64,000 nucleotides of DNA from Symsagittifera roscoffensis (taxonomy: Eukaryota; Xenacoelomorpha; Acoela; Convolutidae): positions 6,339,624 to 6,403,623 of the forward strand of contig NC_087071.1 in assembly GCF_963678635.1 (NCBI RefSeq), read 5' to 3'. The notes beneath the pieces are model-generated. The model worked only from the letters and a program-made list of their open reading frames with translations. It did no database searches and was not told the DNA's origin. A program made the position numbers and the translations under genes. Of the stretch, positions 1 through 11,608 are shown piece by piece. Each line of letters starts with the position of its first letter. Positions within the stretch are counted from its first letter, which is position 1.

Positions 1-3000
1 GAGCATATGCGAAATTCAAAATTAGTAATGACTTTTCCTCTGTTTGCCAGTAAGGGATACTTAAAGAGATCCCAAAGTTTCTAACATTTTTTAGCCTCTC
101 GACTACGTCTTAATTTTTTCCGTAAAACGCCGCCACATTTTTTATGGTGATGTTCGCATTCATGCAAAAATTTTACAAAAACTTGGTCAAAATTTAGATG
201 CTCTCGGTTTGTTGGTACAAGTTCAAGAAGATTTTGGTACGTCCACTTTTATAAAAAAAAAAAGTAGTTTTGCGGCTGATTGGTCATTTTTTTGCGAAGC
301 TTTCAGTTCTTAAAAGCGTCAAACTTAGTTAAGAGCATTGTTTTAACCCCTCCAAGTTCCTCACTAAAAATTTACAATTATAATAGAGGAGGAGGACACT
401 CTGAGACGATGATTTATGGAAACTCATACGCTGTAATACAATTTTAGATTGATCGAAGGAAGTTTAGATACTATGAGCATTTTTGAAATGATTTCAAAAA
501 AGATCTGAAAGAAACTTTTTAAAATTGATGAAATGCGGATTTCTTTTAATGAAAACTTTTGTAGTAGTCGTTCTACTAAATAGAATAGATGTCATCTAAA
601 TGAAACTTCTTCAACTTTTTTTTAAAAGCTCAAATTTGAAAAATTAGACGGGAAACTCAAAGCGGTTTATGTACTTTTCTCAACGAATATATCAACAATT
701 AGTTATTAACGCTACAAATTTTAAGAATAATCTTGAGAAACAACATAAGAAGAACAACAAAAAAATTTTTATGAGCGGGTAAGTTTTAAGACTAGGCAGT
801 TTCTTCTATTGATTTCTTCGCGAAACCTTTTTGGAACCAGTTCAAAACAAGTATTTAGAGTATCAATTCAATACCTTGAATTTCATAACTGAAAAACATC
901 TAGTACTACCAATCACGATCCAATAATAAAACTTATGATAATTAATTTGTTGAGCTGAAAATATTCTTGGTTTCAACCAGACAAGTAGCAAGTTATCAAG
1001 GCTTCTCACTGATTTTAAACTTGAATCTTTTCAATCAAATATGTCTCAGAAACCACATCAACAATGTTTTCCTTGAGTCTTTTAAACAATTTTTTAAGTC
1101 AAACACTACCCCTTAAAACAACTGTTTAACGACCTCGAAAGTCATTTAATTCTCCAACTTTTCCAAACGACCCAGGCCTAACTCAAATTTTTCTCAAAAA
1201 TTTACCATCCTTATTAAATTAAACAGTGAAGAACTTCGGTTAATCACCCTTTACTTGACCCTCGCCTCTTGTAAGACGCAGGCATATTACAACTCTTAGA
1301 ACTAGTAGGCTTTAAAATAAGATCTAACGATCTACCTGTGTTCTAATTATACTTGAATCTTGTGTATTGATTTTTTGTTCTCCAATCCTCAATCTCTTAT
1401 CGTCACCATTTATCTAAAGTTAAGATTTTTTAAATGATGAAAATGCCACAAATATTTGCGAGCAGTAAAACCTCATTCTCTCGAATTGATTCACATTCTC
1501 CATAGTCTGTATTGCAACTACAAAACGACTCGAGGATATAGGAGGGCCTCACAAAAAGAGTAAGCATCAAAAACCTAAGAAATAGCAATGAACACCTGGA
1601 GTTTGCATCAGTCGTCCTATCATTTGTGTCAATGTTAACTTACGAAACAATGAAAACAAAAACTTTAGGATCTTTTATTACACCACACAAACAAAAGATA
1701 GAAAAAGCAGACAAAAAGGAAGACAAATCCTAAAATAACGAATTTTTCCGATTCTGGAGCAATAACAGCATCATCCATAAAAGGCAAAGGTAGAAAAAAA
1801 GCTACTATAACAGGCAACCAGTACGAACATACACTTGGAATCAACATTTACGCCCCATTGAAAGTTGCAAATTAACAAAATTGATTTATTACGACGATAG
1901 TTTATTTCAAAAAGGCAACAGTCCATGCCGACAAGAATTTCCAAAGGTCAAAACAAAAAGACACTTATTAGATGATTATTTACCAAGAATAATTATTATC
2001 ATCAGAAAATATGGTAGTTTCACTAGGAAGTTTCCATGAACAGGCCTAAATAAAAAAACACCATCACAAAAAATACAAATAGATGATATATAAACAAGTT
2101 TCAAAAAAGTTTTGTAGAATTTATTTTAAAAAACTTAACGCCAAAACTCACAACGAGCAGATTCCATATTCGCAAAAGATATTTTGTCATCATTCACAGT
2201 TACATGTCTATATAAGATACAGATGAAACTTTCTACGTAACACCATCACAAACATCCCGACAGTCAGCAGTCAGAACAGAAATAAGTCTCTTCTCCCGAT
2301 AATTGAACGCAAAAAACTCACTGATATAGATAATTCACAGTTAATAAAATTCGATGCACAAAGAATACTTGCATGGTTTACAATGTGAAATTACCAATAC
2401 AACCTAGATTTAATTGAACGATCTGAAAAAACAAATTAGCTCACATTGTGAAGAAGACACAACTTTGGCAGAAAAAACTTATTATGAAAGGGACCCTGAA
2501 AAATCTCGTGATTTGTTTTTTAAAATGCGAAACCAAATTCTAAGCTTATCAATGCGAGCAGTCTCAGTAAAAAAACTATCTGAGGGTTATTCCATTAAAA
2601 ACGATACACAAACATTTCTTCAAAACAAGATTCCACGAAAGGACAACAAAAAAATTTAAATTCTATCTTTATAAAAACACAAGAAAACCTAAAAGGAAGC
2701 ACAACGCTAAACCAACAAGATTTTCAAACATTATAAAATTTCTTATATGAAGAAATCGGTACAAAAATACCAGTAACAACGCAACAAAGCATCTAACCTA
2801 TTCACCCAACAATCACAACTTCGTATAGTAAACAAAAACACCCGTTCCACGAACAACTTTATAATCAACAGCTAAACCAACTTTATCCCCAAAAAAGCAC
2901 AACTGGATTATCAAACTCATAGATATAAAAACAAAAAAAACAATCTTTTAAGAGAATCAAGAAAAAGAGAAAACTATTGCTTTTCACTGCGTTATGGTTG

Positions 3001-3118
3001 AAACTTAACCCGGGAATGGCTAAGCACGATTGAGATACACGCTTTTGCGAAGCGGGGGAAAGTTTTTTCAAAGCGTGGTGCAGCGAGCTAGCAGCCAGTA
3101 TGAACATTTAGTGAATTA
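1..3118 (+). repeat. Segmental repeat copy A (left end outside window)
   Basis: The first bases of the window are found again, nearly unchanged, at 5108, and the match runs on with small indels to about 3110. The homologous track continues in copies B and C (5108-7252, 7253-10330) and partly in copy D (10998-11408). Copy A is the most diverged of the four. Since 5108 is preceded by further unique-looking sequence, copy A probably extends beyond the left edge. No intact gene is visible; a short conserved reading frame is listed separately at 2227-2439. The unit could be the long terminal part of a retroelement, but I found no primer binding site or clean terminal dinucleotides to prove it. Confidence 0.85.
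2227..2439 (+). pseudogene. Coding remnant in repeat copy A
   Basis: An open frame runs here with one internal stop (TGA 2386-2388) and ends at TAG 2437-2439. The same frame is open for 97 codons in copy C (9477-9770). Most differences between the two leave the peptide unchanged or replace similar residues, for example around the shared motifs AWFTM and LDLIERSE. This pattern suggests the repeat once coded for protein. I do not recognise the family; a retroelement gag-like polypeptide is one possibility. Confidence 0.45.
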
Positions 3119-3954
3119 AATCAACTTTAGAGGAAGGGAATAAAGCAAACCGCGACCTGACCTCCCGCAACACCCTGAGTTAACAAGGTTGTAGCAAAAG
3201 GTAAGACGATTTGCTTAATAATACGCTACGGGTCTTGACTACGGCTACTTTTATCCAATTGAATTAGTTTAGTTAGCTGCAAGAATAAACACGGCGTTTT
3301 TCTCAGAATTTTTTTTTTTCGAAAATTTCGGATTTTTTTTTCGAAAATTTTCCAAAATTTTTTTTTCCGAATTTTTTCCATAAAAGTTCTTTTTTCACGT
3401 TTTCACCCAACGGTTCAAGTTCCAACAGTAACCTGGTGCGCTTGCGAAATTTTGAGTTTTTTTTTCCGTTAAAAGTCCGAATTTTGGGCAAAAAACTCAA
3501 CTCGGTCGTTTAAGTTAATTTATTATGAAACTAGGCGCTTTGCTGAATAATTTGCAAAAACTTAAAATTTTTGGAAAAAAAATCAAAAATTTTCAATTTT
3601 TTTTTTCAAAATTTTTTGCCTTTTTTCGATACGGTGTTGAGCTTACAAACACGGTGTTAGGATAACGTAATTAAGGTTTATGAGGCCGGTTTTTTCCTAA
3701 ACCCACAGAAAGTTTTCTGATCGGGTTTTGGTATCGAGAAAAATTGGGGGTTGCGATTTTGACATCAAAAAACCTCGTATCAGAATTTAAAGCATCAAAT
3801 CAGCAAGTTAGCACAAATGGATAAAGTTTTGGTTTTTTAGTCTTACAAGTTTTGTAGAGGCGTTCACCGGTAGAATCCAAATTCCACAGAAAACTTCGAG
3901 TGTCGAGAAAAAATGGGTGTCCACAATCCACAATCAGGATACCTGAAAAGGCCT
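3119..3954. other. AT-rich spacer with A-run/T-run clusters
   Basis: No gene is visible. From about 3300 to 3660 the sequence is dominated by runs of T interrupted by CGAAAATTT-like words, a low-complexity texture typical of nematode intergenic DNA. An open frame on the minus strand at 3303-3500 is a by-product of this composition (Lys/Phe-rich low-complexity peptide). Confidence 0.6.
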
Positions 3955-4440
3955 CCCTTTCTCCTAACTGGGACGTTTCGGACAATCGGGTCTTTTCGGA
4001 CAATCGGGTCGTTTCGTACTATTGGGTCGTTTCGGCCAATTGGTCACCTTCTGACAATTTTTGGCTAATTGGACACTTCTGGCCAATTCGGCATCTTCGG
4101 GCCACTTTCGGCTGTTGCACAATTTCTGCCAATTGGGTCAAGTTTGGACAAATGTCGACTAATTGGACAATTTTGGCCAATTCGGATACTTCAGGGCAAC
4201 TTTCGGCTAATTGCACAATTTCGGCCAATTGGGTCGTGTTTGGACAAATATCGGATAATTGGACACTTTTGGCGGTACTATTTAGGGCAACTTTCAGCTA
4301 ATTGCACAATTTCGGCCAATTGCGTCGTGTTTGGACAAATTTCGGCTAATTGCACAATTTCGGCCAATTGGGTCGTGTTTGGACAAATTTCGGCTAATTG
4401 CACAATTTCGGCCAATTGGGTCTTACTGTCCGGAATATCG
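3955..4440 (+). repeat. Minisatellite, 48-bp unit at its right end
   Basis: Degenerate repeats built from words such as GGCCAATTGGGTCG, TTTGGACAA and CGGCTAATTG fill this stretch. At the right end the unit is exactly 48 bases: copies start at 4297, 4345 and 4393. Further left the units are shorter and more diverged. Because 48 is a multiple of three, several frames on both strands stay open and give repetitive predicted peptides; these are not credible genes. Confidence 0.85.
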
Positions 4441-5107
4441 TCCTGAAAATCCTCTGGAATATCGTCCGGAATATCGAGTCCGGGTCGGCGGACCAAAATG
4501 TGCCGCACTCTCGTATCCTGTAAGATCTACAAAAACCTGCTTCAAAATCTGTCAATTATCGGCAACTAAACAGATAATATGAAGAGTAAGTAATATATGA
4601 CGACAATCAGTTTAACATTTTCGGTTAGCATTTTAGCAATACGGTTTTCAACAATCTGAAAAATCTATAAACATTTTTGATGGCAAACTGACCTTAATCG
4701 GACAAACCAGTAGTTTTCAAGGCCTTTTGTCTAAGCAAATCTAATTTTAGCTTTTTCACTTTCGCGCTATAATGACGTCATTAATTTAAGCGCGAACATC
4801 TAGCCTCATACATAAAATTGAATCAATCCTCCTAAACGGCTTTGGGGGGATTGGGGTTTTTAGCTTGGTCTCAAATGATTATCCGTTGAATGATTTCCTA
4901 CAAGAGGAGATGGCAATTCTTTTCTTGATATCATAGGGAAATTTTTTTCGGAACAAACAAAGAACCTCATATCATATTGTACATTCGAATGCAGCTTGAA
5001 AAATTTTTTTTGGTTTTCCATTGAACCCGAACGGGATCTCTTTAAGCACTCCCCCTTTGGTACCTGATAACGAGTTCCCATCCCTATAAAGAAGATTTTG
5101 AATGGTT
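4441..5107. other. Spacer and probable upstream part of the segmental repeat
   Basis: No supported gene. The last 250 bases lead directly into copy B and may belong to the repeat unit, since copy A is cut by the window edge at the equivalent point. A minus-strand open frame (4860-5243, 127 codons) crosses this junction but shows no recognisable domain, and its first part lies in a repeat that is not open in copy A. Confidence 0.4.
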
Positions 5108-7252
5108 GAGCATATGCGAAATTCAAAATTAGTAATGACTTTTCCTCTGTTTGCCAGTAGGGGATACTTAAAGAGATCCCAAAGTTTCTAACATTTTTAG
5201 CCTCTCGACTACTTCTTAATTTTTCCGTAAAACGCCGCCACATTTTTTATGGTGATGTTCGCATTCATGCAAAAATTTTACAAAAACTGGTCAAAATTTA
5301 GATGCTCTCGGTTTGTTAGTACAAGTTCAAGAAGATTTTGGTACGTCCACTTTTATAAAAAAAAAAAGTAGTTTTGCGGCTGATTGGTCATTTTTTTGCG
5401 AAGTTTTCAGTTCTTAAAAGCGTCAAACTTAGTTGAGAGCATTGTTTTTTAACCCCTCCAAATTCCTCTCTAAATATTTACAATTATAATAGAGGAGGAG
5501 GACACTCTGAGACGATGATTTATGGAAACTCTTACGCTGTAATACAATTTTAGATTAATCGCAGGAAGTTTAGATACTATGAGCATTTTTGAAAAGATTT
5601 TTAAAAAAACTATGAGCATTCTGTGAGAAATTATTTAAAATTGATAAAATGCGGAATTCTTTTAATGAAAACTTTTGTAGTACTCGTTCTACTAAATAGA
5701 ATAGATGTCATCTGAATGAAAAAACGTGAAACTTCTTCAACTTTTTTTAAAAGCTCAAATTTGAAAAATTAGACGGGAAATTCAAAGCGGCTTATGTACT
5801 TTTCTCAACGAATATATCACCACTTAGTTTCTAACGCAACAAATTTTTAAAATAATGTTGAGAAACAACATAAGAAGAACAACAAAAGTTTTTATGAGCG
5901 GGTAAGTTTTAAGACTAGGCAGTTTCTTCTATTGATTTCTTCGTGAAAGCTTTGTGGAACCAGTTCAAAACAAGTATTTAGAGTATTTATTCAATACCTT
6001 GATTTTCATAACTTAAAAACATCTAGTACTAACCAATCACGATCCATTAGTAAAACTTATGATATTTAATTTGTAGAGCTGAAAATATTCTTGGTTTAAA
6101 CCAGACAAGTAGCAAGATATCAGGGCTTCTCTTTGATTTTAAACTTGAATTTTTTCAATCAAATATGTCTCAAAAACCACATCAAAAAGTTTTTTCTTGG
6201 GTGTTTTAAACAATTTTTAAGTCAAACCCTACCCCCTAAAACAACTGTATAACGACCTCAAAAGTCAACTCATTCTCCATTTTTTTCAAACGACCCAGGC
6301 CTAACTCAATTTTTTCTTAAAAAATTACGATCCTTATTAAATTAAACAGTGAAGAAATTTGGTCAATTACCCTTCACTTGACCCTCGCCTCTTGTAAGAC
6401 GCAGGCATATTACAACTTTTAGAATAAGTAGGTTTAAAAATAATATCTAACGATCTACTTGTGTTCTATTTTATACTTCAATCTTGTGTATTGATTTTTT
6501 GTTCTCCAATCCTCAATCTCGTATCGTCACCATTTATGTGAAGTTAAGATTTCTTAAATGTAGAAAACGCCACAAACGTTTGCGAGCAGTAGAACATCAT
6601 TCTCTCGAATTGATTCACATTCTTCTTAGTCCGTATTGCAAATACAAAACGACTCGATGATATAGGATTGCCTCACAAAAAGAGTAAGCATCCAAAGCCT
6701 AAGAATTAGCAATGAACACCTGGAGTTTGCATCAGCCATCTTAACGTTTGCGTCAAGGTTCACTTACGAAACAATGAAAACCAAAATTTTAGGAACTTTT
6801 ATTACAACACACAAAAAAAAGGTAGGATACAATAGATAGAAAAATCAAACAAAAAGGAAGACAAAAATGAATTTCATTTTAAAAACTTGATGCGTTAATC
6901 AAACAAAATTCAAAAAATTTTAAATTCCAGTAAAAAACAGAAACGTACAAGTCAACGATCAGCAATATTCTTCCAATTCTGGAGCAATAACAGCATCATC
7001 CATAAAAAACAAAGATAGAAAAGAGCAAATATAACAGGCAATCAGTACGACATACACTTGAAATCATTATATACGCCCCATTGAAATTTGCAAATTAACA
7101 AAATTGATTTATCACGACGTTAGTTTATTCCAATAAGGCAACAGTCCATGCCGACAAAAATTTCCAAAGGTCAAAGCAAAAAGACACTTATTAGATGATT
7201 ATTTACCAGGTATAATTATTATCATCAAAAAATATGATAATTTCACTCAACA
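5108..7252 (+). repeat. Segmental repeat copy B
   Basis: This copy starts with the same bases as the window start. From 5207 it matches copy C at a constant offset of about 2045 bases with very few differences, so B and C arose by a recent tandem duplication. It lacks the right-hand third seen in copies A and C (the part after the phrase beginning TTTCACT). No gene is visible. Confidence 0.9.
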
Positions 7253-10200
7253 GACTACTTCTTAATTTTTCCGTAAAACGCCGCCACATTTTTTATGGTG
7301 ATGTTCGCATTCATGCAAAAATTTTACAAAAACTGGTCAAAATTTAGATGCTCTCGGTTTGTTAGTACAAGTTCAAGAAGATTTTGGTACGTCCACTTTT
7401 ATAAAAAAAAAGTAGTTTTGCGGCTGATTGGTCATTTTTTTGCGAAGCTTTCAGTTCTTAAAAGCGTCAAACTTAGTTGAGAGCATTGTTTTTTAACCCC
7501 TCCAAATTCCTCTCTAAATATTTACAATTATAATAGAGGAGGAGGACACTCTGAGACAATGATTTATGGAAACTCTTACGCTGTAATACAATTTTAGATT
7601 AATCGCAGGAAGTTTAGATACTATGAGCATTTTTGAAAAGATTTTAAAAAAAACTATGAGCATTCTGTGAGAAATTATTTAAAATTGATAAAATGCGGAA
7701 TTCTTTTAATGAAAACTTTTGTAGTACTCGTTCTACTAAATAGAATAGATGTCATCTGAATGAAAAAACGTGAAACTTCTTCAACTTTTTTTAAAAGCTC
7801 AAATTTGAAAAATTAGACGGGAAATTCAAAGCGGCTTATGTACTTTTCTCAACGAATATATCACCACTTAGTTTCTAACGCAACAAATTTTTAAAATAAT
7901 CTTGAGAAACAACATAAGAAGAACAACAAAAGTTTTTATGAGCGGGTAAGTTTTAAGACTAGGCAGTTTCTTCTATTGATTTCTTCGTGAAAGCTTTGTG
8001 GAACCAGTTCAAAACAAGTATTTAGAGTATTTATTCAATACCTTGATTTTCATAACTTAAAAACATCTAGTACTAACCAATCACGATCCATTAGTAAAAC
8101 TTATGATATTTAATTTGTAGAGCTGAAAATGTTCTTGGTTTAAACCAGACAAGTAGCAAGTTATCAGGGCTTCTCTTTGATTTTAAACTTGAATTTTTTC
8201 AATCAAATATGTCTCAAAAACCACATCAAAAAGTTTTTTCTTGGGTGTTTTAAACAATTTTTAAGTCAAACCCTACCCCCTAAAACAACTGTATAACGAC
8301 CTCAAAAGTCAACTCATTCTCCATTTTTTTCAAACGACCCAGGCCTAACTCAATTTTTTCTTAAAAAATTACGATCCTTATTAAATTAAACAGTGAAGAA
8401 ATTTGGTCAATTACCCTTCACTTGACCCTCGCCTCTTGTAAGACGCAGGCATATTACAACTTTTAGAATAAGTAGGTTTAAAAATAATATCTAACGATCT
8501 ACTTGTGTTCTATTTTATACTTCAATCTTGTGTATTGATTTTTTGTTCTCCAATCCTCAATCTCGTATCGTCACCATTTATGTGAAGTTAAGATTTCTTA
8601 AATGTAGAAAACGCCACAAACGTTTGCGAGCAGTAGAACATCATTCTCTCGAATTGATTCACATTCTTCTTAGTCCGTATTGCAAATACAAAACGACTCG
8701 ATGATATAGGATTGCCTCACAAAAAGAGTAAGCATCCAAAGCCTAAGAATTAGCAATGAACACCTGGAGTTTGCATCAGCCATCTTAACGTTTGCGTCAA
8801 TGTTCACTTACGAAACAATGAAAACCAAAATTTTAGGAACTTTTATTACAACACACAAAAAAAAGGTAGGATACAATAGATAGAAAAATCAAACAAAAAG
8901 GAAGACAAAAATGAATTTCATTTTAAAAACTTGATGCGTTAATCAAACAAAATTCAAAAAATTTTAAATTCCAGTAAAAAACAGAAACGTACAAGTCAAC
9001 GATCAGCAATATTCTTCCAATTCTGGAGCAATAACAGCATCATCCATAAAAAACAAAGATAGAAAAGAGCAAATATAACAGGCAATCAGTACGACATACA
9101 CTTGAAATCATTATATACGCCCCATTGAAATTTGCAAATTAACAAAATTGATTTATCACGACGTTAGTTTATTCCAATAAGGCAACAGTCCATGCCGACA
9201 AAAATTTCCAAAGGTCAAAGCAAAAAGACACTTATTAGATGATTATTTACCAGGTATAATTATTATCATCAAAAAATATGATATTTTCACTCAACAGCCT
9301 TAAATAAAAAAAACACGATCACACAGGATACAAATAGATGAAATAGAAACAAGTTTCAAAAAAATCTTTGGTAGAATATATTTTAAAAATTTAACACCAA
9401 AACGAGCAGACTTCATATTCACAGAAGATATTTTGTCAATCATTCACAGTGACTTGTCCACACAAGATACAGATGAAATTTTCTAGGTATCACCGTCACA
9501 AACATCCCGACAGTCAGCAGTCAGAACAGAAACAAGTGTCTTCACCCGATAATTGAACGCAAAAATTTTACTGAAATAGATAACTCACAGATAATAAAGA
9601 TCGATGCACAAAAAATACTTGCATGGTTTACAATGGGAAATTTCCAACAAAATCTAGATCTAATTGAACGATCTGAAAACAAAATTAGCTCACACTGTGA
9701 AGAAGACACAACTTTGGCAGATAAAACTGATTATGAAAGGGACCCTGAAAAATCTCGTGATTTTTTTTGAATATGCTAACCATATTCTAAGCTTTTCAAT
9801 GCAAGCTATCTCAGTAAAAAAACTATCTGTGGGTTACTCCATTATAAACCGATACACCCCCTCTGAAATTCAATACAAGATTCCACGAAAAGACAACAAA
9901 AAAAATTAAATTCAATCTTTATAAAAGCACAAAAAAACCTAAAAGGAAGCACAACGCTAAACCAACAAGATTTTCAAACATCATAAAGTTTCTTATATGA
10001 AGAAATCGTTACAAAAATACCAGAAAAAAAAAAGCAACAAAGCATCTCACCTATTCATCCAACAATTACAACATCGTATAGTAAAAAAAATTACCCGTTC
10101 CACGAACATTTTTATAATCAACATCTAAGCCAACTTTGTCCCCAAAAAAGAACAACTGGATTATCAAACTCATAGATATAAAAACAAAAAAAAACGATCT

Positions 10201-10330
10201 TTTATCAGAATCAAGAGAAAGAAAACTACTCCTCAGACCGAAACTATGGTTTTTGCCCACGTTATAATTAGTCATCTCATTGCAAAATCGTCTCAGGCTA
10301 AACAATCACAATCTCTTGACAACAATTACA
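7253..10330 (+). repeat. Segmental repeat copy C
   Basis: 7253-9297 is an almost exact tandem copy of 5207-7252. 9298-10330 then continues with sequence matching the right part of copy A (about 2040-3110). It includes the conserved reading frame described at 9477-9770. Confidence 0.9.
9477..9770 (+). pseudogene. Conserved 97-codon reading frame in repeat copy C
   Basis: The frame is open from just after TGA 9474-9476 to TGA 9768-9770, without an obvious start codon at its left end. It shares a reading frame with 2227-2439 in copy A, and the two differ mostly at synonymous or conservative positions. The peptide is Asn/Ile/Glu-rich and contains AWFTMGNFQQ and LDLIERSEN. It stops in a run of eight Ts, where a frameshift is likely, since coding-like sequence continues beyond. 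Family unknown; an old retroelement structural protein is my best guess. Confidence 0.4.
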
Positions 10331-10997
10331 ATCAGCAAAAACCTAGAACTTCAAAACCACAACCAGTTAGCTGTCATGGTCAGCGAAACACTCAACATAC
10401 CACGCAGAAAACTACATAAATTTTCCAAAAATTAGCACTTAACGACCAACATACAACAGAATAACAGAACTCAAACCCACTTCTCAGAAGATGTAGATTA
10501 TTCTTATCGAAATCAACAACAAAAATTAGCCTAAGAAAGTATCAATGGGATATTAATACCCAACCAGATGACATTTATCAACCAGATGTGATTGAATCAA
10601 ACGTAAATCCACCAAAATTCAACCAAAAAACCTAAATTTCTATTGAAATCAAAACTTACGCCACCAAAATATAACACCCAAACACGATACTAAACGTATC
10701 TTCAAGGCTACTAACCAGAGACAGTTCGAAACGAAAAACCATTAGCGTAAAACATAAAACAACACGACATGGAGCAAAACTAACCTACGCAAATAGCTAA
10801 CACAGCAGAATCACTACAAATGAAGATGAATCCATACCCCAGAGTTTTGAATATAGCCCCAGAACCTATAAACTTTTACAAAAATATAACATTGCGGAAT
10901 CCCTCAAATGCAGATGAACCCATACCGAGCTTTGAATATAGCCCCATCAACTATAAACACACGTAACCCTCTTTATCGTAAATTTCTATATATTTAG
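10331..10997. other. A/C-rich stretch without a gene
   Basis: The plus strand is rich in A and C and poor in G. No frame is open long enough to support a gene, and no RNA gene was recognised. The texture continues after the assembly gap, to about 19500. Confidence 0.5.
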
Positions 10998-11408
10998 ATG
11001 AAAAAATTTGAAATTTCTTCAACTTTTTTTTAAAAGTTCAATTTTGATAAATTAGACGGGAAACTCAAAGCGGCTTATGTATTTTTCTCAACGAAAATAT
11101 CACCACTTAGTTTCTAACGCAACAATTTTTTAAAATAATCTTGAGAAACAACATAAGGAGAACAACAAAAGTTTTTATGAGCGGGTAAGTTTTAAGACTA
11201 GGCAGTTCTTCTATTGATTTCTTCGTGAAAGCTTTGTGGAACCAGTTCAAAACAAATATTTAGAGTATTTATTCAATACCTTGATTTTCATAACTGAAAA
11301 ATATCTAGTACTAATCAATCACGATCCATTAGTAAAACTTATGATATTTAATTTGTAGAGCTGAAAATATTCTTGGTTTAAACCAGACAAGTAGCAAGTT
11401 ATCAAGGC
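10998..11408 (+). repeat. Segmental repeat copy D, cut by the assembly gap
   Basis: This stretch matches about 5712-6127 of copy B (and the equivalent parts of A and C), in the same orientation. It runs straight into the gap, which suggests that the gap exists because the assembler could not resolve this repeat. Confidence 0.85.
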
Positions 11409-11608
11409 NNNNNNNNNNNNNNNNNNNNNNNNNNNNNNNNNNNNNNNNNNNNNNNNNNNNNNNNNNNNNNNNNNNNNNNNNNNNNNNNNNNNNNNNNNNN
11501 NNNNNNNNNNNNNNNNNNNNNNNNNNNNNNNNNNNNNNNNNNNNNNNNNNNNNNNNNNNNNNNNNNNNNNNNNNNNNNNNNNNNNNNNNNNNNNNNNNNN
11601 NNNNNNNN
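11409..11608. other. Assembly gap of 200 N
   Basis: Exactly 200 ambiguous bases, probably a placeholder of fixed size, so the true distance across it is unknown. Confidence 0.99.

Noticed and set aside
3900-4508. Four overlapping long frames on both strands (up to 133 codons)
   Set aside because: All lie in the minisatellite and give repetitive peptides; the 48-base unit keeps frames open without coding.
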